Shown: piece after piece, positions 19,365 to 27,973 of the stretch | Layout of the letters: every line of letters starts with the position of its first letter | Numbering within the stretch: the stretch's first letter is position 1 | Assembly (NCBI GenBank): GCA_002127285.1 | Contig: NFUW01000002.1 | Span: forward strand, 319,744 to 383,743 | Direction: 5' to 3' | From: Chitinophagaceae bacterium IBVUCB1 | GTDB lineage: Bacteria > Bacteroidota > Bacteroidia > Chitinophagales > Chitinophagaceae | DNA: 64,000 nucleotides | Position numbers and translations under genes: made by a program | The notes under the pieces: generated by a model | What the model was told of the DNA's origin: nothing | What the model saw: the letters and a program-made list of their open reading frames with translations, nothing else | The model's database searches: none

Positions 19365-20429
19365 ATGAATAGCAGGATAATCATACTTTGTATCTTTCTT
19401 TTAGTTGCACCGAGTGCAGTACAATCGCAAGACAAGCCAACCATACAACTATCTGCATATGGCGAATTGTATTATGGCTTTGACTTTAATCAGCCACAAG
19501 ACAATAATCGGCCATCATACATCGTATCGCACAACAGGCACAACGAAGTGAACCTGAATCTTGTGTATCTGAAAGCCGCTTATGAGGCAAAGAAAATAAG
19601 GGCAAACATAGCCCTGATGACGGGTACTTATGCCAATGCCAACCTTGCCAACGAACCGGGAGTATTGAAAAACATATTTGAAGCCAATGCAGGCGTAAAA
19701 CTAAGCCGTAAGCATGCGTTATGGCTGGATGCAGGTGTTATGCCATCGCATATTGGGTTTGAAAGTGCCATAGGTAAAGATAACCGTACACTGACACGCA
19801 GCCTGATGGCCGATAACTCTCCTTACTTTGAAACAGGTGCAAAGCTGAATTATACAAGCCGAAATGAAAAATGGTACATCGCTTTGCTAACACTCAATGG
19901 CTGGCAGAATATACAACGCCCTGCTGGCAACAGCACACCCGCATTTGGTGGGCAAATCACTTACAAGCCAACAGATAAACTAACATTGAATTACAGCAAC
20001 TTAGTGTGCAATTTGCAACCAGACAGTAACAGGCGTTGGCGTTGGTATCATAATTTTTATGCCATATATAGCCCTATAAAGAAGCTGGAAATTATAGCTG
20101 CTTGTGATATTGGTGCGCAACAGTTTGCGAAAGGTAGCGATACATTTATGCTTTGGTACACACCCGTACTGATTGCACGGTACAAACTAAGTAAAACCAT
20201 TGCGGTAGCAGCAAGAGGGGAATATTTTTATGACTTAAATGCCGTCATCACGAATATACGCTTGCAAACATGGGGCTATAGTTTGAATATGGATTATAGC
20301 ATTACCAAACACGCCATGTTGCGAATAGAAGGAAAGCTATATAACAGCAGCGACAATGTATTTGTACTAGACAACAAGATGGTGAATAACAACGGCGTAG
20401 TTACTGCTGCGCTATGTGTGGCGTTCTAA
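19365..20429 (+). CDS. Porin-like outer-membrane beta-barrel protein
   Basis: A 354-residue predicted outer-membrane protein. A signal peptide covers about residues 1-22 (ending AVQSQ), followed by alternating amphipathic strands (for example AYGELYYGFDFN, NLVYLKAAYEA) and a C-terminal strand ending in phenylalanine (VVTAALCVAF). This resembles the Bacteroidota 'outer membrane beta-barrel / porin' family often annotated as OmpL-like. The transported substrate is unknown. Its 3' end overlaps the convergent RNA methyltransferase gene by 29 nt. Confidence 0.75.
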   Translation: MNSRIIILCIFLLVAPSAVQSQDKPTIQLSAYGELYYGFDFNQPQDNNRPSYIVSHNRHNEVNLNLVYLKAAYEAKKIRANIALMTGTYANANLANEPGVLKNIFEANAGVKLSRKHALWLDAGVMPSHIGFESAIGKDNRTLTRSLMADNSPYFETGAKLNYTSRNEKWYIALLTLNGWQNIQRPAGNSTPAFGGQITYKPTDKLTLNYSNLVCNLQPDSNRRWRWYHNFYAIYSPIKKLEIIAACDIGAQQFAKGSDTFMLWYTPVLIARYKLSKTIAVAARGEYFYDLNAVITNIRLQTWGYSLNMDYSITKHAMLRIEGKLYNSSDNVFVLDNKMVNNNGVVTAALCVAF

Positions 20430-20922
20430 CCATTTCCCAAACCACTACGCCCATGCTAACTGCTATATTCAGCGAATGTTTACTGCCGAATTGAGGTATT
20501 TCTATACAGCCATCTGCCATCTGCATTACTTCCTCATTCACGCCAGTTACTTCGTTTCCAAATACTAAGGCTATTGGTTCATTATTCCATGCAAGGTTTT
20601 GCAGCATGGTGCTGTTATGTGCCTGCTCTACTGCATATATTTTATAGCCTGCTGTTTTAGCATCTTGCACGGCAGCCATCGTGGTTTCAAAATGCTTCCA
20701 TGCTACGGTTTCGGTAGCGCCGAGGGCTGTTTTATGAATATCGCGATGAGGTGGAGTAGGTGTGTAACCACAAAGGTAGATGGCCTCAATAGCAAATGCA
20801 TCGCCGGTGCGAAAGGCGCTGCCTACATTGTGCATACTGCGTATATCGTCCATAATGACGATGATTCGATGCTTGGCTGTTCGTTTCATTTCATCGGCAC
20901 TCAGGCGTTCCAGCTCACCCAT
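20401..20922 (-). CDS. SpoU-family (SPOUT) RNA 2'-O-methyltransferase
   Basis: An AdoMet-dependent methyltransferase acting on the ribose 2'-OH of tRNA or rRNA. The SpoU motifs are visible: IVVIMDDIRSMHNVGSAFRTGDAF near the N-terminus, IALVFGNEVTGVNEEVM, and the C-terminal IPQFGSKHSLNIAVSMGVVVWEM. The frame is open to 20973, but a -7 element (CAAAGATA at 20945-20952, read on the minus strand) lies inside that extension, so I place the start at the ATG at 20922 (about 173 residues); 20940 is the alternative. The target nucleotide is not known. It is divergent from clpS and overlaps the porin 3' end. Confidence 0.85.
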   Translation of the reverse strand: MGELERLSADEMKRTAKHRIIVIMDDIRSMHNVGSAFRTGDAFAIEAIYLCGYTPTPPHRDIHKTALGATETVAWKHFETTMAAVQDAKTAGYKIYAVEQAHNSTMLQNLAWNNEPIALVFGNEVTGVNEEVMQMADGCIEIPQFGSKHSLNIAVSMGVVVWEMVRTPHIAQQ

Positions 20923-20944
20923 CGTTTTTTTCGTAAACATTTCG

Positions 20945-20987
20945 CAAAGATATGCTTGGTCGCAAATTCTCAAATCCCCTATATTTG
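20945..20987. promoter_or_regulatory. Divergent promoters for the methyltransferase and clpS
   Basis: For clpS, a TTG at 20956-20958 and TATATTTG at 20980-20987 are 21 nt apart. For the methyltransferase, minus-strand TTTG at 20974-20971 and TATCTTTG at 20952-20945 are 18 nt apart. The two promoters interleave in 43 bp, so they cannot both be occupied by polymerase at once. Confidence 0.6.
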
Positions 20988-21005
20988 CAAAAAATTACAC
21001 ATAAG

Positions 21006-21308
21006 ATGAGCACAAGAGAATATCAAAATGCTGGTATTCAGTGGCAAACACAGGAAGATGCAGACCAGGATGTGTTGGTGGAAGAGATGCACAACCTGAT
21101 AGTTTGGAACGACGACGTAAACACATTCGACCATGTGATACAGTCGCTGATGGAAATATGCGAACACTATCCCGAACAGGCAGAACAGTGTGCCCTCATC
21201 ATACACCACAAAGGCAAATGCGGGGTAAGAAAAGGAACGTTTGAAATGCTGCGCCCGCAGGCAGAAGCCCTGATAGACAGGGGTATACAGGCTACTATCG
21301 ACTACTGA
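21006..21308 (+). CDS. clpS: ClpS adaptor protein
   Basis: A 101-residue adaptor that hands N-end-rule substrates to ClpAP-type proteases. Diagnostic residues are NLIVWNDDVNTFDHVIQSL and the H-K-G segment IIHHKGKCGVRKG. I chose the ATG at 21006, 19 nt after the -7 element, which gives the normal family length; the frame extends upstream to 20952 across the promoter. A terminator with a perfect 12-bp stem follows 19 nt after its stop. No clpA or clpC is adjacent. Confidence 0.95.
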   Translation: MSTREYQNAGIQWQTQEDADQDVLVEEMHNLIVWNDDVNTFDHVIQSLMEICEHYPEQAEQCALIIHHKGKCGVRKGTFEMLRPQAEALIDRGIQATIDY

Positions 21309-21327
21309 TATGAAATATAATAAGTGA

Positions 21328-21359
21328 AAATCCCCTTGATGGCTCAAGGGGATTTTTTT
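21328..21359 (+). terminator. clpS terminator
   Basis: AAATCCCCTTGA at 21328-21339 pairs perfectly with TCAAGGGGATTT at 21344-21355 around a TGGC loop, followed by a T run. Confidence 0.9.
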
Positions 21360-21446
21360 ATTCCCCCGATTTCTAACCCTTTTAAGTTTTCTATAATGTT
21401 TTAACTCTGCACTATTGCTGCTATTTTTGGGGCTTCAATACTCAAT

Positions 21447-23621
21447 ATGAAATACTACCTGCTGATAGCCGCGTTGCTGATATGCCAGATTGCCGATGCG
21501 CAAGGCAAAAAACAGATAACACTAGACGACTTGTTTAAAAACAACACATTCCGCATAAAGAGCGTGCCGGGTTTTAATGGGATGAAAGATGGTAAGCACT
21601 ATACAAAAACAGACCTACTGGGAGATACGCAAATCATTAAAAAATATAACATAGAAACGGGTGCAGAAGTAGCCGTTTTGTTCGATAATAGCAATTTGAT
21701 GTTTGGTGGCAAGCGTGTCAAGTTTGAAAGCTATCATTTCAGCGACGATGAAAAAAAGATATTGTTGCTGAATGAGGGACAGAGTGTATATCGTCATTCG
21801 GCATTTTATAAAGCCTATGTATATGATGTTGCTACCAAAAGCGTAAATGAGGTAGATAATGAAAAAATAATGCACCCTACGTTTTCGCCCGATGGGCAGC
21901 GTGTGGCGTATGTAAAGAACAATAACCTGTTTGTGATAGATTTCTACACCGGTGAAAACAAACAACTGACTAACGATGGCGAATGGAACAAAATCATAAA
22001 TGGAAACTGCGATTGGGTGTACGAAGAAGAGTTTGGTTTCACAAGGGCTTTTGAATGGTCGCCCGATGGCAAGTATATAGCTTACTACCGATTTGATGAA
22101 AGCAAAGTGCCCGAATTTAATATGCCGATGTATGGTGGTTTGTACCCCAAAAACTACAACTATAAATATCCCAAAGCAGGTGAACCAAACTCGGTGATTG
22201 ACATAAAGATATATGACTATGCTACCAGCAATACGGTGAAAGCAGATATTGGCTCGGATACAGACCAATACATACCACGCATCAAATGGACGAACAGCCC
22301 GAATACCTTGTGCATATATCGTATGAACAGACTGCAAAACAAGTTGGAGTTGTTGTTTGCTAATGCAGCCAACGGACAATCAGAAGTAATATATACTGAA
22401 GAGAATAAATACTATGTAGATGTAAACGACAATATGCAGTTTTTGCCAGATAACAGTTCATTCATTTTCACCAGTGAAGTGAGTGGCTATACCCACCTGC
22501 ACCGTTGGGACTGGAAGAAAAAGAAATTAACAGACCTTACCCCAGGCAAGTATGATATAGCAGATATAGCCGGTGTAGATAAAACAAACAAACTGGTGTA
22601 CTACACTGCGGCAGAAAAAAGCCCCATAGAACGTAAGTTATATGTCGTAAACTGGGAAGGAAAAAAGAGAAAGACGATAACCCCCGAAGATGGTACACAT
22701 GGCATTACGCCTATAGAGGGTTATCAGTATTTTCTGGATAAGCATACCAGGATAAACCAACCGCCCGTGTTTTATTTGCGCAATGCCGATGGTAAAATCA
22801 TCAAAACGCTGGAAGATAACAATTTGCTGAAAGCAAAGATGGAAGAATACGAATTGGGTAATATCGCCATCAAACAAATAGAATTGGATGGTGGTATCAC
22901 ATTCAATACATGGATGATAACACCGCCCGACTTTAACCCCAATAAAAAATACCCTGTACTGATGTATCAGTATAGCGGTCCCGGCTCTCAGGAAGTAGCA
23001 GACCGTTTCCCTGTTCGCGATTTCTTTTGGCACCAGATGCTGGCGCAGAAAGGCTATATCGTGTTTTGTGCAGATGGCACAGGTACTGGTTTTCGTGGTG
23101 AGGAGTTTAAGAAGCGCACCTACCTGCAATTGGGTAAGTACGAAAGCGAAGACCAGATAGCAATAGCCAAATGGCTGGGCAACCAAACGTATGTTGACAA
23201 AAATCGCATAGGCATTTGGGGCTGGAGTTATGGAGGCTTTATGAGCAGCACTTGTGTTATGAAATCGAACGATGTATTTAAGATGGGTATTGCCGTAGCA
23301 CCCGTTACCAGTTGGCGATACTACGATAATATTTATACCGAACGATACATGCGTACGCCCAAAGAAAATGCTGAGGGATATGATAACAATGCTCCCGAAA
23401 AAATGGCTGCTAACCTGAAAGCCAAGTATTTGCTGATACATGGCACTGCTGATGACAACGTGCATTTTCAAAATGCGGTAATGATGACGGACGCACTGAT
23501 AAAAGCCAATAAAGAATTTGACGGGGAATACTACCCGAACCGCAACCATGGCATATCGGGTGGTAATGCAAGGCCGCATTTATATAAAAGAATGACAGAT
23601 TTCATTCTCAGCAATCTTTAG
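21447..23621 (+). CDS. Dipeptidyl-peptidase IV family protein (S9B)
   Basis: A 724-residue exported serine peptidase that releases Xaa-Pro or similar dipeptides from peptide N-termini, normally in the periplasm of this phylum. A signal peptide covers about residues 1-18. The N-terminal beta-propeller carries the double-glutamate anchor in CDWVYEEEFGF, and the C-terminal alpha/beta-hydrolase domain shows the triad S594 (GWSYGG), D669 (HGTADDNVHF) and H701 (NRNHGIS). Length and both domains are complete. A TATTTTTG -7 element lies at 21422-21429. It is 15 nt ahead of the YihY gene, possibly co-transcribed. Confidence 0.95.
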   Translation: MKYYLLIAALLICQIADAQGKKQITLDDLFKNNTFRIKSVPGFNGMKDGKHYTKTDLLGDTQIIKKYNIETGAEVAVLFDNSNLMFGGKRVKFESYHFSDDEKKILLLNEGQSVYRHSAFYKAYVYDVATKSVNEVDNEKIMHPTFSPDGQRVAYVKNNNLFVIDFYTGENKQLTNDGEWNKIINGNCDWVYEEEFGFTRAFEWSPDGKYIAYYRFDESKVPEFNMPMYGGLYPKNYNYKYPKAGEPNSVIDIKIYDYATSNTVKADIGSDTDQYIPRIKWTNSPNTLCIYRMNRLQNKLELLFANAANGQSEVIYTEENKYYVDVNDNMQFLPDNSSFIFTSEVSGYTHLHRWDWKKKKLTDLTPGKYDIADIAGVDKTNKLVYYTAAEKSPIERKLYVVNWEGKKRKTITPEDGTHGITPIEGYQYFLDKHTRINQPPVFYLRNADGKIIKTLEDNNLLKAKMEEYELGNIAIKQIELDGGITFNTWMITPPDFNPNKKYPVLMYQYSGPGSQEVADRFPVRDFFWHQMLAQKGYIVFCADGTGTGFRGEEFKKRTYLQLGKYESEDQIAIAKWLGNQTYVDKNRIGIWGWSYGGFMSSTCVMKSNDVFKMGIAVAPVTSWRYYDNIYTERYMRTPKENAEGYDNNAPEKMAANLKAKYLLIHGTADDNVHFQNAVMMTDALIKANKEFDGEYYPNRNHGISGGNARPHLYKRMTDFILSNL

Positions 23622-23635
23622 CCTTAATTTGTGGT

Positions 23636-24577
23636 ATGACGAGATTGGAATCAGCCATTCTGAAACTACCACCCGTGAAGGTGCTAACTGAGTGGGCTCG
23701 TGGTGTGGTATTGCCTGGTTTTCAGGGGGTGTCTCTGTTTCATGTAGGTAAGTTTTTTTATAAAGAAGTGTCTAATACGAAGGTGAATGTACGAGCGGCG
23801 GCAGTTACATACAATTTTCTGATGGCAATACCGCCTACTTTACTGTTTCTATTCTCGTTGGTGCCTTATTTGCCATTGGTAGATGTGCAACATACCATAC
23901 TCAACACCATCAACCTGCTGTCGTTGCCGGAAACGATAAACAATACAGTAACGGGCGTTATAGTAGATTTTATGAATACTGAACACAGGGATGTGTTGTC
24001 TTATGGTATCTTACTTACGTTGTTTTTCTCATCAAATGGCATGATGGGCTTGATGAAAGCGTTTGACACAGGCACATCTGTGCACATAAAGCGAACCGGC
24101 TTTCGCCGAAGGTGGGTATCTATCAAATTGACTGTGTTGCTCATCATTGTTGCTATAGTCAGTATTGCCGCATTGATATTACAGAGCGAGGCATTGAATG
24201 GCATCATTCTCAAAGTATTCAACAATGTGGTGATGGTAAAACTATTCAGTATGCTGATACTGGTTGGGCTTGTTTTTTCGGCAATTTCTATCATATATAC
24301 CTATGGTCCTTCAATGGTTCACCGTTTCAGCTTTGTATCTCCGGGTTCTGTTTTCGCTACTGTGTTGAGCATCATTACTACGGTTGTATTCTTTTTCTTG
24401 GTCAACAACTTTATCAACTACAATAAAGTATATGGTTCGATAGGTACTTTAATGGCTTTTATGGTTTGGGTGTGGCTCAATACAATGGTAATAATATTGG
24501 GCTATGAGTTGAATGTAAGCATCCTGCTTGGCAAATTTTCTGATAAAAATGAGGGTGAGGTTAAGAAACATAATTAG
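23636..24577 (+). CDS. YihY/BrkB-family inner-membrane protein
   Basis: A 313-residue polytopic membrane protein of the YihY/UPF0761 family (once called ribonuclease BN in error). The family region KVNVRAAAVTYNFLMAIPPTLLFLFSLVPY and the later YGSIGTLMAFMVWVWLNTMVIILGYELN segment are clear, with about six membrane helices. The molecular function is not established. It lies 14 nt after the peptidase gene, and its last 29 nt overlap the start of the haem/copper protein gene, which suggests one transcription unit. Confidence 0.9.
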   Translation: MTRLESAILKLPPVKVLTEWARGVVLPGFQGVSLFHVGKFFYKEVSNTKVNVRAAAVTYNFLMAIPPTLLFLFSLVPYLPLVDVQHTILNTINLLSLPETINNTVTGVIVDFMNTEHRDVLSYGILLTLFFSSNGMMGLMKAFDTGTSVHIKRTGFRRRWVSIKLTVLLIIVAIVSIAALILQSEALNGIILKVFNNVVMVKLFSMLILVGLVFSAISIIYTYGPSMVHRFSFVSPGSVFATVLSIITTVVFFFLVNNFINYNKVYGSIGTLMAFMVWVWLNTMVIILGYELNVSILLGKFSDKNEGEVKKHN

Positions 24578-25913
24578 TGCGGCATTATGTGCATTATGGT
24601 TAATGCAGAGTTGTAACAACGCCAACAGGTTGCCCGATACCGTTACGTTTACAGAGCATGTAGCACCGTTGATGTATAAAAACTGCACAGGCTGCCATAG
24701 AGATGGTGGCGGTGCGCATTTCAACCTTATTACTTATACAGATGCGAAAAAATATGGTGCTGCATCGGCATTCGTCATGCGAGAAAGGATGATGCCCCCG
24801 TGGCCTGCCGACCCGCATTATACAGAGTTTGTTGGGCAAAAAGTATTGACGGAAAGAGACATCAGGCTGGTAGAAAAATGGGTGCAGGATGGCATGAAAG
24901 AAGGTGATGCAGATAAAATGCCCTCGTTGCCCGATTACCCCAAAGGCTCGCTGATTGGTACACCCGATATGCGCATACCCGTACAGCCTTATTTTCTGCC
25001 TGCCAATAGCAACGATAAGTTTTTATTGGTGAAAGTACCTTTTGAATTGCCCGCAGATACCTATGCAAGTGTTATAGAGTTCATGCCCGGCAATGGTGGG
25101 GTAGTACATCACGTAAACGGTGATATGGTACGCTATGAATTTGATAAAAAACGTACCGTATTTATTGGCGATAATATTGCCGATATGGTAGAGGATAGTA
25201 CCATAACATTAGCCTTTGCAAAATTGGGTTTACCCAATGACGATGGTACTTATCCGGCACTTAAAAAATCGGTAGTGAATTATCTTCCCGGCACGTATGG
25301 CCAACGCTACCCCGATGGTATTGGTGGCTACAAACTGCCACGTAAGGGTGCTTTTCTGCTAAATGATTTGCATTATGGTTTTACTAAAGACAAGGCAGTG
25401 TGGGATAGTTCGTATATCAATATTTTCTTCTCGAAGCTGCCACCCAATAGGCCTGTTGATGAATTTCAATTGGGCACAATAGGTATATCACCCGTATTAC
25501 CCGATTTGATATTGCCACCCAATACAGTGAAACACGTGTACAGTAAATACACCATCCCGATAGATATATCGGTGCTTACTATCAATCCGCATATGCACTT
25601 GATAGGCAAGAGTTTTAAAGCCTATGCATTGAAACCCGATGGTGATACCATACGCCTTATATCTATACCCAAATGGGACTTTAACTGGCAGTATTTTTAT
25701 ACGTTCAGGAAGATGCTGAAAATACCCAAAGGCAGTACCATTGTAGCCGAGGGGCTGTATGACAATACTAAGAATAATATGAACAACCCCTTTAGCCCGC
25801 CACGCCTGATAAAAGACCAGAATGGCAGTATGCGAGCTACGGATGAGATGTTTCAGTTCATCATTACCTATGTGCCATACCAAGAGGGAGATGAAAATAT
25901 AAGCCTTGAATAA
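24549..25913 (+). CDS. Cytochrome c / PHM-like copper monooxygenase-fold lipoprotein
   Basis: A 454-residue exported protein; I start at 24549 because a lipoprotein-like signal begins there (cysteine at residue 22, LWLMQSC). A haem c site CTGCH (C46, C49, H50) lies in an N-terminal cytochrome domain. The rest resembles the copper type II ascorbate-dependent monooxygenase fold (PHM/DBH): HH at 187-188, H275 in NDLHYGF, HMH at 348-350 in NPHMHLIGKSF, and M411 near the end stand in the order of the CuH and CuM ligands. Substrate and activity are unknown. The next gene is a redoxin; in other bacteria redoxin, cytochrome c and this fold can occur in a single chain, so a joint role is likely. Confidence 0.75.
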   Translation: MRVRLRNIISAALCALWLMQSCNNANRLPDTVTFTEHVAPLMYKNCTGCHRDGGGAHFNLITYTDAKKYGAASAFVMRERMMPPWPADPHYTEFVGQKVLTERDIRLVEKWVQDGMKEGDADKMPSLPDYPKGSLIGTPDMRIPVQPYFLPANSNDKFLLVKVPFELPADTYASVIEFMPGNGGVVHHVNGDMVRYEFDKKRTVFIGDNIADMVEDSTITLAFAKLGLPNDDGTYPALKKSVVNYLPGTYGQRYPDGIGGYKLPRKGAFLLNDLHYGFTKDKAVWDSSYINIFFSKLPPNRPVDEFQLGTIGISPVLPDLILPPNTVKHVYSKYTIPIDISVLTINPHMHLIGKSFKAYALKPDGDTIRLISIPKWDFNWQYFYTFRKMLKIPKGSTIVAEGLYDNTKNNMNNPFSPPRLIKDQNGSMRATDEMFQFIITYVPYQEGDENISLE

Positions 25914-25966
25914 ACCTTTAACAGTTCTGCGTTGTTTCTATGCTTAACTTCATAAAAAATACAAAC

Positions 25967-26575
25967 ATGAAAAATTTACTGATAGCTGCGGCTGTATGTG
26001 CATCCATTGCCGCATCTGCACAAAACAATATCAAGAGCATAGAAATAGGTGCAGAAATACCAACAGAAACTCAAGGCTTAGTTGTTGTTAATGATAAGAA
26101 ATCTGTTACTAGTCTTAGAAATACAAAAACCTCTCAAGGCTTGCTCGTGATGTTTTCTTGTAATACCTGTCCGTACGTTGTAAAGAGCGAGGCACGTACT
26201 AAAGAAATAATGGAATATGCCTTGAGTAAAGGCATTGGCATGATCATTATAAATTCAAACGAGGCAAAACGTGGTGATGAAGACTCAGATAAAGCTATGG
26301 CAAAATATGCCAAGCAGATGGGTTATAAAGTACCATATGTAATAGACGAGAAATCAGCAGTAGCAGATGCATTTGGTGCAACTCGTACACCAGAAGTATT
26401 TTTGTTTGATGGCAATGGCAAGCTGATGTATAAAGGTGCTATGGAAGATAACCCCACCAGCCCGTCAGATTCAAAAGAACTGTATTTGAAAGCTGCTATT
26501 GATAAAATGATGGTTGGACAAGTGCCGGATCCTGCATCTACCAAGTCAATAGGCTGTACCATCAAGCGTATGTAA
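25967..26575 (+). CDS. Exported redoxin (AhpC/TSA-like thioredoxin fold)
   Basis: A 202-residue thioredoxin-fold protein; the start at 25967 gives a signal peptide ending SIAASAQ, while the frame continues upstream to 25940. The redox motif is CNTCP (C65, C68), followed by the fold elements GMIIINSNEA, VPYVIDEKSAVADAFGATRTPEVFLFD and a C-terminal conserved cysteine (KSIGCTIKR). This C-terminal ending is typical of peroxiredoxin-like proteins associated with cytochrome c/copper monooxygenase domains. It is 53 nt behind that gene and followed by a strong terminator, so the pair probably shares a transcript. Confidence 0.85.
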   Translation: MKNLLIAAAVCASIAASAQNNIKSIEIGAEIPTETQGLVVVNDKKSVTSLRNTKTSQGLLVMFSCNTCPYVVKSEARTKEIMEYALSKGIGMIIINSNEAKRGDEDSDKAMAKYAKQMGYKVPYVIDEKSAVADAFGATRTPEVFLFDGNGKLMYKGAMEDNPTSPSDSKELYLKAAIDKMMVGQVPDPASTKSIGCTIKRM

Positions 26576-26613
26576 AGCCGAGGTTAAGTACATATTAATG
26601 GAATATTAAATAG

Positions 26614-26645
26614 AGCCGGATTTCCCAATCCGGCTTTTCTTTTTC
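26614..26645 (+). terminator. terminator after the redoxin gene
   Basis: AGCCGGATT at 26614-26622 pairs perfectly with AATCCGGCT at 26627-26635 around TCCC, followed by TTTCTTTTT. Confidence 0.9.
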
Positions 26646-26711
26646 CCGATTTTGAAAATCATGTCTTATAGCTGCAACTACTTTTGCGGCACTCAAAGGA
26701 TATAAGATATA

Positions 26712-27893
26712 ATGAAAAAGCAATTATTAATAGCCACAGGATTAGTAGCATCTTTATTTACATCGTGCAAAAAAGATGATGATACGAATGTAATACCTAC
26801 TGAAAATCTGAAAGTGCCGTACTCAACACTCACCAGCACTACCAACTATTTTGAAACTTTCAAAAGTGCGGATGGTAAAACAACTGTTGACTTTTCGGGG
26901 CAGACTACACGCATCAATATGCTGAAGGAGATGGATGCATATATGAAAAAAGGCATTACATCTACCATCACCGCAGCTAAGCTGAAGGATATGTACGAGA
27001 ATAAAAACAGTGCATTTGCTGATGCGTCACTAAACACTGCTACAGATAAAACCATCGTATCAAAAACAGCGCAATCATTTAGTACAGTAGATGCAGACGC
27101 AGAACGTCAACGTTTTTATGGTTATTTTACTAAGCTGGAAGCAAACAGCGCATCTTACAACCAAGTAGCTGCGCAAGGCAAGGCTGGTGTATTAGATGGC
27201 AAATACTTAGTAGATGAAAAAGGGTTTGAATATCCCCAGTTTATACAGAAAGGTTTGATAGGTGCGATGATGCTTGACCAGATAAGTAATATTTATCTGG
27301 GTACAGAAAAGCAAGCTGCTGATAATAGTAACGTTGTAAGTGGTAAAAACTATACAGCACTTGAGCATCATTGGGACGAAGCCTATGGCTACCTCACATC
27401 AAACGAAGTGTTTCCTAAAAAAGACCCTGCTGATGCTACTAAGTGGTTGGAATCATACCTCGGTACTTATGTGCGTCAAGTAAGCACCGGTGTAGGTGGC
27501 GAGAATGCAGCAGATGTTTATATGGCATTGCTGAAAGGTCGTGCTGCCATTGTAAACAAAGACATGACAACACGTGATGCGCAGATAGCCTATATCCGCA
27601 CATCGTTGGAAAAAGCGGTAGCCATCATCGCTATCAGCTATATAAACAAAACAAAAACAGCTACATCGGATGCTGTACGTTACCACGCATTGTCTGAAGG
27701 GGTTGGCTTTATATATTCTTTGCGCTTTGCCCACAATCCGAAAATGAACAGAGTGAAGTCTGAAGAATTGATTAACAGCCTGATGAATAAGCCCAATGGT
27801 TTTTGGTCATTAACCAATGCAGACCTTGATGCTGTGCGCGACCAGTTAGCGAGCGCATTTGGTGTAAGTAAAGATGTAGTAGTAAATCACTAA
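26712..27893 (+). CDS. DUF4856 lipoprotein of an iron-uptake operon
   Basis: A 393-residue lipoprotein with a lipobox-type signal (LFTSC, cysteine about residue 19) followed by KKDDD. The sequence fits the DUF4856 family: VPYSTLTSTTNYFETFKSADGKTTVDFSGQTTRINMLKEMDAYMK and the segment ALEHHWDEAYGYL. The family is helical and is found beside imelysin genes in Bacteroidota; a role in periplasmic or surface iron handling is inferred from that context and not proven. It is first in the operon DUF4856-imelysin-HTTM-TonB receptor. A TACTTTTG -7-like element lies at 26679-26686, but no well-spaced -33 element was found. Confidence 0.85.
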   Translation: MKKQLLIATGLVASLFTSCKKDDDTNVIPTENLKVPYSTLTSTTNYFETFKSADGKTTVDFSGQTTRINMLKEMDAYMKKGITSTITAAKLKDMYENKNSAFADASLNTATDKTIVSKTAQSFSTVDADAERQRFYGYFTKLEANSASYNQVAAQGKAGVLDGKYLVDEKGFEYPQFIQKGLIGAMMLDQISNIYLGTEKQAADNSNVVSGKNYTALEHHWDEAYGYLTSNEVFPKKDPADATKWLESYLGTYVRQVSTGVGGENAADVYMALLKGRAAIVNKDMTTRDAQIAYIRTSLEKAVAIIAISYINKTKTATSDAVRYHALSEGVGFIYSLRFAHNPKMNRVKSEELINSLMNKPNGFWSLTNADLDAVRDQLASAFGVSKDVVVNH

Positions 27894-27918
27894 TAAAGAA
27901 GCGGTTTTAATTTTATGT

Positions 27919-27944
27919 AAAGCGGTGAACCAGTTCATCGCTTT
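27919..27944 (+). other. Hairpin between DUF4856 and imelysin genes
   Basis: AAAGCGGTGAAC at 27919-27930 pairs with GTTCATCGCTTT at 27933-27944 (one G-T pair). There is no clear T run after it, so it is more likely an mRNA-stability or partial-attenuation element than a full terminator. Confidence 0.5.
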
Positions 27945-27973
27945 GCCTGTTAAAATGGACGAAACATATAAAC

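Noticed and set aside
22638-23579. 313-codon open frame antisense to the DPP IV gene
   Set aside because: It mirrors the third-codon-position bias of the peptidase gene; the translation has no recognisable domain.
26648-26660. GATTTTGAAAATC palindrome ahead of the iron operon considered as a Fur-type operator
   Set aside because: It is a short AT-rich palindrome that does not fit a Fur or DtxR consensus and is expected by chance in AT-rich DNA.
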